Of a DNA stretch of 64,000 nt, positions 40,636 through 49,698 are shown piece after piece. This DNA comes from Rhynchopus sp. YZ270_cl-10. Lineage: Eukaryota; Euglenozoa; Diplonemea; Diplonemida; Diplonemidae. The stretch lies in assembly GCA_964035575.1 (NCBI GenBank), contig OZ037919.1, positions 310,001-374,000 on the forward strand, written 5' to 3'. A program made the position numbers and the translations under genes. The notes beneath the pieces were generated by a model. The model ran no database searches and had not been told where the DNA came from. It saw only the letters and a program-made list of their open reading frames with translations. How positions within the stretch are numbered: position 1 is the first letter of the stretch; every line of letters starts with the position of its first letter.

Positions 40636-40710
40636 CGCAGTCGGCAGGACTTGAACCTGCGCGGGCAGAGCCCAATGTATTTCTAGTCCACCTCCGTAAC
40701 CTGGCTTTGC
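40636..40710 (-). pseudogene. tRNA-Ser(AGA)-like relic
   Basis: Read on the minus strand, the 3' half is a good serine tRNA: loop CTAGAAA with an AGA anticodon, long variable arm GGGCTCTGCCC, T-arm CAGGTTCAAGTCCTG and acceptor strand CGACTGC. The 5' half fails: the expected acceptor partner GCAGTCG is missing, the D-arm is short and the anticodon stem has a mismatch. It is either a decayed tRNA gene or a tRNA-derived fragment. Confidence 0.45.
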
Positions 40711-41164
40711 ATTGTTTACACTCTTATTTTCACTTGTTAAGGACTTAACTAGTGCACCGTGTAAGCACGAGGGGGATCATTGTTTCCAATCCCCTTTTGT
40801 TTTTTCGTTATCTACGTTCTATTCACAGCTCAGCACCACATCATTACCCACCCCCCCCTTTCTTCCCACGCAAAATCGTCGTGGGAACAGACAATCACCT
40901 GCATATGTGAAGAGGGTCATGACCCCTTCTCAACACTCCCCCCATACTCCTCACATTCTCCCCTCTCAAATGAGAATCAAAAAAAGAAAAAAAAACCCTT
41001 TTTTTCTCTTCTGCAAAATCCTACCCCCTTTATTTTGCGCTCTTTTATGGATCCTGAAAAGAATATTGGCTGCTATTCTTTCAAATCTAAAATCAAACAA
41101 AATCTATTCCTCTCTCCAACGCACTACTTAGCCCTACTTAGCACCCTACACCCATTTTTTTCCC

Positions 41165-41290
41165 CCCCGCGGAGTGTCAGTGCCTGCGTCCCAGAGGCGT
41201 TTGCACTATCAACTTCACTTTTTTCCCCCCAAGGTGACTAATCAAACTAAGCAACGAGAGGCTTAGGGTCATCTTATAAACTTTTCTTTC
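41165..41290 (+). repeat. family G directly followed by family H
   Basis: GGAGTGTCAGTGCCTGCGTC, CCAGAGGCGTTTGCACTATC and AACTTCACTTTTTTCCCCCC are joined to AAGGTGACTAATC, CAACGAGAGGCTTAGGGTC and ATCTTATAAACTTTTC. The junction reads pyrimidines-AAG/GTGACT, both an acceptor and a donor. Confidence 0.7.
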
Positions 41291-41402
41291 CTCTCCCCCC
41301 ACTTCCCCCCCTACCTCCAAATACAACCCATCCAGATATACCATCACCACCACCCACACAAAATCGGGGTACCGGGATTTCCCACAAAATAAGTTAACCC
41401 AC

Positions 41403-42365
41403 ATGCCCTCTCTTTCTGACCTCCTCCACCAACAAGACGAACTCGAACGCATCACCGACGCTGGCTATGCGGAGTACATTCGCGACATCCCTGCCGGGAT
41501 TTGGGATGGCTGGTGGGGGCTGTGGCTGCATCATGGGAAATACTATCACGCTGTCCGCTTTGAACAGAACGGCCAAGAGGTCGCAGCCACATGGTACGAT
41601 GAAGGTGTCCGCCACGGCTTTTCAGGGACGCTCACCGATAGTGGACTCCGTCTAGTGGGTCTTCGCTGTGCGACGATGGAGGATGACCGTTTTGTTTCGC
41701 CTCTCAGTATGACTATCACTCCTGATGGTGCCAGCATAACTTTGAATTGGAATTGGCACGTTCTATTCCCGAATGGAACAGAACCGCGGCAAATTTGTCG
41801 AGCCAAACCTGAGGTTTTTCTCCTTCAATTCCCTGACTGTACTCTCGATGTAAAGACTGAGGTGCTTCATTTATTGCACAAAGCGTTGCCGAATATTTAT
41901 GTGGCAGTCGCTTCGGTGTGTCACGAAGATGGGTGGGGTGGGGATATTGTGTTAGGAGAAGCAGGGACGGAGGTGATAGACCGGGTCCTCAGGGAAGCTG
42001 AGGAGGCAGTCGGGGAGGAGAACGGTGAAGGGGAAGGTGGGGAGGTGCCGATCACTGCGGCGGAGCTTGGGTCGTTGCACATCCCAATTCCTAAGGCCTG
42101 GTTGTACCAGGTAGTACCGCACCCAGAGCTGAAGTTTCCTTCCGCAGCAGCTTCCTATGTAACATACAAAGACCCGTACGAAGCCTTCGCGGCGCTTCTC
42201 TTAGCGGGTATCCCTTCAATATGGATTGCCTCTGATGAAGTCCTGAACAGCCTCAACAAAGCCAATGTATTAGTTAAAATGCTGCAGGTTGCTTCCGTTG
42301 AAAAGGGTGCGGAAGGGGGGTTAATGGAGGGGATAGAGGCGCTCCGTGCATTGGTTCTCGAGTAA
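41403..42365 (+). CDS. unrecognised protein, 320 residues
   Basis: A single exon preceded by a CATCCAG site. The N-terminal half is beta-rich with many Trp and Gly (WDGWWGLWLHHGKYYHAVRF, then NWNWHVLFPNG), suggesting a small barrel or calycin-like domain. The C-terminal half is alpha/beta with an acidic linker (EEAVGEENGEGEGGE) near residue 205. No TM segment or signal peptide is visible. The family is not recognised. Confidence 0.75.
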   Translation: MPSLSDLLHQQDELERITDAGYAEYIRDIPAGIWDGWWGLWLHHGKYYHAVRFEQNGQEVAATWYDEGVRHGFSGTLTDSGLRLVGLRCATMEDDRFVSPLSMTITPDGASITLNWNWHVLFPNGTEPRQICRAKPEVFLLQFPDCTLDVKTEVLHLLHKALPNIYVAVASVCHEDGWGGDIVLGEAGTEVIDRVLREAEEAVGEENGEGEGGEVPITAAELGSLHIPIPKAWLYQVVPHPELKFPSAAASYVTYKDPYEAFAALLLAGIPSIWIASDEVLNSLNKANVLVKMLQVASVEKGAEGGLMEGIEALRALVLE

Positions 42366-42593
42366 ATTTTTTTTCGCAAAATCTTTCAAATCCTGCGTAG
42401 TTAAACCCAACGGGAGAGAGTGAAAACTCCAATTTTTTTTATCTTCCTTTTTTTGTCCTTTTTCAAAAAGGACAAAAAACCCCACTTACACACACCTTAG
42501 ATTAAAAAAAAAAAAACGGAATCTTCTTTAGCATATTCTATCTACAAATCTCCCTCCTCTTTCTCTCAAATCACCCCTTTACAGCCACCTGCG

Positions 42594-44722
42594 ATGGTGC
42601 CTTTGATATCAAGGTATTTGCGGCTATGCACGCATGTGTGTCATAAGGATCCGGTACGCGGGGGGTTGTTGAGTGTTTGTGGGATATGGGTTGTGCTTGC
42701 TGCAGTCTCGTTGGTGTCGTTCAGCGACGCGAAGTGGAGTGAGGTGGTGCTGTGCGCTGGGGCGGTGTTGCTGGGGGCGACATTGTGGTGTGTAGGGGGT
42801 TGCATCGTGCGGAAGGATGGCCACCCTGAACACACCGTTATTGCAACACTGTGCGTCGTCACCACCTCCCTCACCCTCCTCGATATGTTCGCGTCGACGC
42901 ACCTCTTCCACCACATCGCTGCCCTTCCTATAATCGCATCCATCGTTCCCCCCGTCTTTCTTGACGCTCTGTTCGCTCTTTCCTGTTGTCTCGCGGTGTA
43001 CGACACATTCGCAAAACACCGGGTTCTTGGAACTCCTGAACCACCCTTTGTTGTAATGGATTTAATACAAGCGTTGTTGTTTGTTGCATTGGTCATATGC
43101 ATTGTAGGGATCCATGCGGAAAGGGTTAAGGCGTTGGAGAAGAGGTGGAGGGATAAGGTACGTGGTATGGTCGATCTGACGACGTATGTCTCGGAGAGCG
43201 TGCGGAAGAACGAGGCAGAGGCTGCGGTGCGCGTCCTGGAGATGATAGGGAATGGGAGCGAGCTGCAGCCCGCATTGTTGGCGATGCTAACCATGCCTGA
43301 ATTGTCTGATTTTGATGTGCGAAAGAATATTCCAGAAATATTTCGTCGTCCCAGCGAGATCGATCCCCCACAGAGAACATTAGGTTCGCGTGGATCCTGG
43401 CACAGCACTGTCCATGAGATTCAAGCACTCTGCGACGCCTTCCCCGAGAGAAACCTTGCGCAAATGCATCTCGACAGCTTCAGCTTTTGCCGTACACAGC
43501 AGACAGATAGTATATGCGTTTCCACCACACCCTCTTCAAGAGGGGGCAGTACAAATATGTCTGCGTCTGTGCTTTCTCGGAATGGAAAGGGGAAAGAGAA
43601 ATCGTCGCGGAGGAGTGTTACCTTCCCGCATGAGAAGGCGCGTCTTCTGGTGCAGACGTGCGTGCAGCGGAGTGGGACGGCGCTTTTTGTGGACATAGCG
43701 GAGTCATCTGCGAGAAAGGAAGGTACACCAAGGGCATCGTCGAAGGGTGAGTCGCAGGCGAACTCCTTCCTGACACTGCTTGCGCATGCGTTGACAGAGG
43801 CATGTGCTGTCATCCGGGAGTACAATGGAGTGGTTTCAGAAGTGCGATCGTCGAGCATCACAGCCTCATGGAATACTTTCAGTGTAGTGGATGTGTGCCA
43901 TGCGACTGTTGCGGTCCGGTGTGTCCACGCAATACAGGCGCGGCTCAGCAAGATTGTAGGTATCAGAGGGGGTTTGGTTTTGCTTTGTATACCCCCTTTT
44001 ATAATCAAAAAATTCTAGTGGAGTTCATCCTCGGGTGTCTACACTAATACAAAACCAAGTTTTCAAAAAAAAAAAAATGTTGTTCTGTTACGGTCTGACC
44101 CTTGGAATTTGCACCCCTTCTTTGCAAACCTTCATAAAACACTTCAGGTCTGTCTTGGTATTCCTGCAGTGTCGCCTCTGGGAACATCACAAGCTATGCG
44201 CTGAACGGCTCCTCTGCACGGCCCATCTGCTTTGGCGACCCTGTCGACATAGTACGGGAGCTGGCGGCAGTGGCATTCACGACGTCGTGCCCTGTAGTGG
44301 TAACACAGGCTACAGCTGGGTTCGTGGAGAGGATATTCCCATGCAAGAAGGTGGATGTGGTGTGCACCTCCCAGGTGCCTTCTGGGGTGGTCACGGACTC
44401 AATCTACAACCCGCTACCGGAAGGGACAGAGTCCTTTGAGCTTTGTGCGGAGTTCTCTCGGTGCTTTGATATGTTGGTTGAAGGGAAGTACAACGACTGC
44501 AGCAGCGCTGTGCGTGACTATCTCGCGAAAAAGGGCTGCGAAGACATCCAAGCCCGCAGGGTGGACCGCCTCAGCCTCGGTGCTGCGGCAGGAAAGGTGG
44601 ACCTCCCGGTCCCCTATTTCCGAGACTTCGTGGGCTGGCGCGACTATGAGAGTGAGGCGGCGTTTTGCGACAGATCCACTTTGGGGTCGAATACGTCTGC
44701 GAAGACAGAGGCCTCAAAATGA
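42594..44722 (+). CDS. membrane-anchored class III cyclase homologue, probably inactive
   Basis: Exons 42594..43959 and 44148..44722 give 646 residues; phase 1 with G/GT at the junction. About five hydrophobic helices fill residues 24-172. A linker and a class III nucleotidyl cyclase fold follow: TALFVDIAESS at 362-372 matches the first metal-binding Asp motif (FxDIxxFT), HATVAVRCVHAIQARL the helix before the next strand, and GDPVDIVRELAAVAF the GDxVNxAxRL motif. The second metal Asp (in 'GD.hmavF') is replaced by Ser-rich SSSITASW, and the Asn of GDxVN is Asp. I infer a catalytically dead or regulatory cyclase domain. An acceptor (ACAG) ends 9 bases before the start codon. The intron carries a family L repeat. 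Confidence 0.8.
44016..44067 (+). repeat. family L repeat inside an intron
   Basis: TAGTGGAGTTCATCCTCGGG, TGTCTACACTAATACAAAAC and CAAGTTTTCAAA, in the single intron of the cyclase-like gene. It shows that the family tolerates intronic sites. Confidence 0.75.
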
Positions 44723-44944
44723 ATGACGTAGTCTCGTAATATAACCTCACCTTGCAATCGATAGTGGTTTTGAGTAGAAACGGGTGCCAAATCAATAAAA
44801 AAAAAGGGGTGAGGTAGGTACAGCATCCAAAAGTTTAGTAAAGTTTAATACAACCTATTTTAACACCATTGTACTAAACCGTGTCAATGGGGGGGTGTGG
44901 GGGTGTGGGGTGGGAGGTCTCTTTTCCGTTCTGGTTTGGGGTAA

Positions 44945-45095
44945 TGATTATGTGCCTGCTTACAAACCTCCCTCGTGGTAACCGTGTGCATACCAATGAA
45001 GTGCTCTCCGGGGGTTTGATAACCCCGCAGAGAACCAGAGCCTTTGCAGTCGGTTGATGAACGGTGAGGCGTTTGCACTTTCAACTTCTCATTTT
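44945..45095 (+). repeat. family G repeat, long form
   Basis: Matches 13945-14095 throughout: GTGCCTGCTTACAAACCTCC, GAAGTGCTCTCCGGGGGTTT, GATAACCCCGCAGAG and ACGGTGAGGCGTTTGCACTT. Confidence 0.7.
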
Positions 45096-45287
45096 TTTTT
45101 TTTTTCAAAAAAAAAAAAAAAAAAAAAGCAATTTTGGTACGTTTAGACTTGGGTTTTTCGGGGTAAATTTTGATAACCATCAATTCACATCTCCCTTCTG
45201 GATCTGTCTCTGTTCATTAGATATTTATGTTGAAAAACCGTTGCCGGGAGGCCTCGTTTTCAAGTGGTAATCAATAAGTATTTTGAG

Positions 45288-45335
45288 GGGGTGACTAATC
45301 GCGTGAGACTTAGGTTCTCCTTGTGATTTTTTTTT
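45288..45335 (+). repeat. family H hairpin repeat, shortened
   Basis: GGGTGACTAATCGCGTGAG and ACTTAGGTTCTCCTTGTGA with a poly-T tail. Confidence 0.5.
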
Positions 45336-45591
45336 TTCCCCTTCTTCCCACACACTTTCCGTCAACCCCTGTAGAGTCAAGGTAAGATTTGCTCCTATTA
45401 TGTTTTACCCCCTTTTTTTTTTTTTTTTGGCTTTGTTCTTAGGGATTTACCCAACCTGACACTCCCAGCACGATACGCGGAAACACAAACTTTGGGTCTG
45501 CCTTACGACAGCCCGCAGTTTCCTCCACATTCCCCCCCACACCCAACTTCATAAAAATAGCAGTCCCCAATTTTTTTCAATCACCCCTCCT

Positions 45592-45721
45592 CCTCCCTCC
45601 TCCCTCCTCCCTCCTCCCTCCTCCCTCCTCCCTCCTCCCTCCTCCCTCCTCCCTCCTCCCTCCTCCCTCCTCCCTCCTCCCTCCTCCCTCCTCCCTCCTC
45701 CCTCCTCCCTCCTCCCTCCAT
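45592..45721. repeat. minisatellite, unit CCTCCCT, about 18 copies
   Basis: A pure pyrimidine 7-bp array upstream of the CFAP52-like gene. It lies within the pyrimidine-rich region before its acceptor-like site. Confidence 0.95.
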
Positions 45722-45786
45722 CCCCTCCTCCACTTCCAACCACCTTAGAGGTAAACACCACATCCCTCCCTCCCTCCTCTCTCCTA

Positions 45787-48700
45787 ATGGAAGTACTACA
45801 ACCAGCGTGCCATGACTCCGTGAGGAGTGTGGACAACGGCTCCTCTGTGGCTGCAACGCCTGTTGCCTGCCCGACCCCACCGCACGGCGCCCAGGCAGCT
45901 TCCACATCACCACTGGAGTTGGAGCATGCATTAGGATTTAACGGACGGTGTCCAAGGAGCGTTGCGTTGCATCCGACCGCAGTGCCCGGGGAGGTGGTGT
46001 ACGCTGTCGGGCAGTTGGTGATTCTGACCAGCCTCGAGGATGTGCACCAACAACACCTCCTCCGTGGTCACGACGCATGGGTGAGTTGTGTCGTGATCTC
46101 CTCTTCTGGACGCTACGTTGCGTCCGGCCAGCAAGCCTCCAAAGCAAAAGGTGCGCAGGGCTACATCGTCATCTGGGACTACGCTACGAAACGCGCGGTG
46201 TGCCAGCTCGCAGGCCATGCAGGCGGGACCATCGACGTCTCCTTCTCCCCCGACGAACGCTGGCTCCTCTCCACCGGTGCGGACGGGAGAACCTTCCTCT
46301 GGGAGGTAAGCACCGGACACCAAGCTGGAGGCATCCGAGACATAACCGACAACGAAAAGGCGGCCAGCGTAGTGTGGGGGACCATAGACGAGCCGGGAAC
46401 ACGGAGACAGTCGTACAACTTCTACGTGACGTATAACACCGGGGTGCGTAGTTGCCAATGGCGGTTTGACATCAAAACGATGCAGCACCGTCTGCACCAA
46501 GACGTTTTCCATGTCCCCGGGAGTGGTGGCAAATTAGGCGGCTTTGTCCGGACCTACCAGTGCGCTGCACTCACCGGAGGCCTTCTCGTCTGCGGCACCG
46601 CCAGCAGCGATGTCGTCATCTTCTCCACCGAAAGCCTGCAGTACAAAACCAGCTTCCAGGTCGGCGGGGGTGGGGTCAAATCTATTGTCAGCCTTCCGGA
46701 CAGCTTTTCGGTTCTCGTCGGCACTGGGGACGGCAAACTCACAAAAATCACCGGAAACCTCCACAACGAACGCGAATGGAGTGCAATACGCGAGGTGCAA
46801 CTGGCAGGGTGTGTCACCCACATTGACCTCTCCTCTGATGGGACCGAAGCCTTGGTGATGACAGCTGTGGGCGCTATGTACCGTGTCTTGTGTGCGGACC
46901 TGACTGCATCGCTCTTCATGGAATCGCACACCGGGAGTGTTGTTGATGTTGCCTTCCCTTACGACCGTTCAGACAGCTTTGCCACTGCAGCCACACCATC
47001 GGGTGTTACCTACCAGCCCTCCGCAAAGCAGGGCACTGCTGCGCAGGTTGCGTCAGGACCGTCTGCAGCGAGCGCCACCTCATCCCTCACTACAGCAGAG
47101 CGGAGCCTTGTGAAGATCTGGTCGTTGAGCGATTATTCTGTGATATCAGAGATCTCGCAGGCGCCGGGTGGGGGCACGCCGACGAGGCTTGCGTTTTCTC
47201 GTGTTCCGAATCTGTTGGTGACGGGGTGGTCCACCGGGGCGATCCATGCACACGATGTATCGTCGAAGGAAGCTACGTTGAAATGGAGTTTGCCCTCTGC
47301 ACATAAGGGGGAGGTGGTGTGTCTGACGGTGACACCACAGTGCATCATCAGCGCGGCAGACGGCATCGTGCGTGTCTGGACATTGTCCTCTCGTGAATGT
47401 GTCGCAGTCCTGCAGCACCACACCCGCCCCGTCACCGCAGTGCTCCCAGACGTGACCGCCCCCTCGCTCTTCCACACCTGCGCAATGGATAAGACCATTA
47501 TGACATTCGACATGGCACAGCGCGATGGAAACCCAAACAGCAAAGCGCCCAAGCGGCTCACGTACAAATCAGACCCAGACGGCGCAGGGTTCACCGATAT
47601 CGCACAGCGGGGGACTGGAGAGCGGGAGATCGTCTGCACCTGCGAGGATGGGACCGTGCAGTATGTAGACCATTTCTTGGGGGTGACTGAACACATTGTA
47701 CACTTTTCTTTCATTTGCATCAGCTCAACTGAAATGCGTTTTAGCACATTTCAGCTACTATTTCATTTGAACGTGCCTTGAACCGTTCGTTTTATCTGTA
47801 CTGTACTTGAGAGATATTTTGTCAGAGGTTGAGTTTGAGATGTGGGGGCCATTCTGAGGTAGGGAGCCACTTCTTTTCTTGTTGCGCGGTTGATTTTACA
47901 GTTGTTCTCCTCTCTCGATCTCGGGACCCCCCCTGGTCGACACTCCCCCAAAATCTCATCCTCCCCTACCATATTTATACTTCAATTTTTTTTTCTACCT
48001 ACAAACGTTGGTGTGGCTGAACCCAAAAAAAAGGGTATTATTTAGCAGTTTGTTAGCACTTTGTTAGCATGCATTTTTGGGGGGGTGGTGTATAAAAAAA
48101 ATTTTCCCCACGGGTGTTGGGGAAAAAAAAAAAATTTCCGTTGGTGAGCTTTTTAACGCCGGCATTTGCATTTCCGGAATCCGTCCGGCCAGTGGTGGGG
48201 TCAATTCGCCAAAATGGACAAGTTCTCGTTTTTGGTCAATTTCCGCAGTATACACAGTATACACAGTATACACAGTATACACAGTATACACAGTATACAC
48301 AGTATACACAGTATACACAGTATACACAGTATACACAGTATACACAGTATACACAGTATACACAGTATACACAGTATACACAGTATACACAGTATACACA
48401 GTATACACAGTATACACAGTATACACAGTATACACAGCATACACAGTACTCAGGGGGAAAACTCACTTTGTGGGCGCCGCAGGCACACGGTACGCGTTTT
48501 TCGTGATTTTTTCCAGCCCCGTTCTGTGCGTTCTTTTGACTCAGCGAGTCGATTGCGTTCAACGGTGGGGTCACACATGGGTATGCAAGAGTGGAGGCGC
48601 GCCAACAGGGGGAGTGGAAAAACCAAGGTAAAAAAATGTTTTTATACACCACCCCTAAAAAAGGGTATTATTTAGCAGTTTGTTAGCAGTTCTTTAGCAG

Positions 48701-49168
48701 TGAAATTTGCTGGTTTCAGCCACACCAAACGTAGCTTAAAGGAGAAATAGTTCCTCAGATGCGGTCGCCGATCACCCCTCAAACAGAGTAATTGAGCAAT
48801 CAACGAAAAAACCTTTTTTTCCTTTTACTTACCTATCAGAGTTACTATTTTTCAAATTCACCCCCTTTTTTTGCCACAGCTTCTACGACATCGATTATGC
48901 GAAACCTGTATTCACCTTGCGTGATTCATCTCGGGTGCGAGCTAATAGCGTTAGTGTGAATGCAGCATCGACAGCCTTTGTGACAGCGCAAGGCGACGGG
49001 TCTGTTGTGGTATGCAGTATGGAGAGGGACACACCATCAGCGCAAGTTGTCGCACATACAAGCTGCCACTCAGGTGCTGCAGTTAAGGCTGTCTGGAGTC
49101 GCGATGGACGCCAAATTGTTAGCATCGGAAGCCACGGTGAGATCTGTCTCTGGAATTACTTCCTCTGA
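45787..49168 (+). CDS. CFAP52: CFAP52 (WDR16)-like WD40 protein of cilia
   Basis: Exons 45787..47660 and 48880..49168 give 720 residues (human CFAP52 has 620). CFAP52 is a WD40 protein of the axoneme and microtubule inner face. The opening LELEHALGFNGRCPRSVALH and LLRGHDAWVSCVVISSSGRY(VASGQ) closely parallels human 'LELDAVIGFNGHVP...FLQGHGNNVSCLAISRSGEYIASGQ'. WD motifs follow through the protein (IVIWDY, TFLWEV, VKIWSL, VRVWTL). The splice rebuilds DGTVHFYDIDYAKP and the last blade ends SHGEICLWNY. Intron (1.2 kb, donor GTATGT) contains a TIR element with a minisatellite. A low-complexity insert at about 400-440 (SGPSAASATSSLTTAERS) explains part of the extra length. Confidence 0.9.
48009..48727. 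mobile_element. TIR element carrying a minisatellite, in CFAP52 intron
   Basis: The ends are TGGTGTGGCTGAA and its complement, flanked by the exact 5-bp repeat AACGT (48004-48008 and 48728-48732). A second inverted pair, GGGTGGTGTATAAAAA and its complement, lies inside. AAGGGTATTATTTAGCAGTT occurs near both ends in direct orientation. The centre holds the 9-bp array. Confidence 0.8.
48246..48455. repeat. minisatellite, unit AGTATACAC, about 23 copies
   Basis: The complement unit is GTGTATACT, which equals the 20.7-kb unit GTGTACT plus TA. One variant unit (AGCATACAC) lies near the right end. It creates spurious open frames in all phases. Confidence 0.95.
48735..48815 (+). repeat. two-copy dispersed repeat
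   Basis: CTTAAAGGAGAAATAGTTCC, GCGGTCGCCGATCACCCCTC and AATCAACGAAA; the partner of 10780-10870. Confidence 0.5.
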
Positions 49169-49698
49169 GATGCATCACCCCCCCTTAGATCGAGTGTAAA
49201 TGTGTGAGATATATGGCCAAACCTTGGCATTTCCAGCACATTTACGTATTTCCCTCTCCATTTAAAGCTGTGAGAGGATTCACCTTGTTTTGTCTTTTTT
49301 TTTTCAAAGGAAGGGGTTAGAACTTCCTTACACAAGTTCTGCCTTATATTTACCCACAATTTGGTTTGTTTCTGGATAGGGTGGGAGTCCTTGATATCCT
49401 TTTTGTTCAAGGTCCCCATTTTTCCCTCGACCTTTTTTGAATCGCAGTTTTCAGCTTTTCATTTCAATATTTTTCTTTCCCTTTCCATATTTTCTCATAA
49501 ATAACCCCATCTGGTTCGACAAAAATATACAAAAAAAATTTTTTTGGAAAAAAAAGCGGTTCACTCTATCATTCTTCCTTCTCTTCCTCTCTCCTCACCT
49601 CTTTTAAGTGGAGATTGCAACAACTGTGGCAACACTACCGAGGCAACTACAGTACTCCAAACAATTTCTCAGAAAGAAAAAAAAACTACAAAACAACA
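49169..49698. other. intergenic, nothing distinctive seen
   Basis: 530 bp, T-rich, with a CT-rich tract ending TTTTAAG at 49608, 90 bases before the next start codon. Confidence 0.6.

Larger units (their letters stand above)
39310..41402. other. intergenic, no protein gene seen
   Basis: Holds a 98-bp MITE (39827-39924), a family L copy (40314-40363), a tRNA-Ser-like relic on the minus strand (40636-40710), and a G plus H repeat pair (41165-41290). Confidence 0.7.
44723..45786. other. intergenic, no gene seen
   Basis: Holds a long-form family G copy (44945-45095), a family H copy (45288-45335) and a CCTCCCT minisatellite (45592-45721). A CACCTTAG site ends at 45748, 38 bases before the CFAP52 start. 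Confidence 0.7.
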
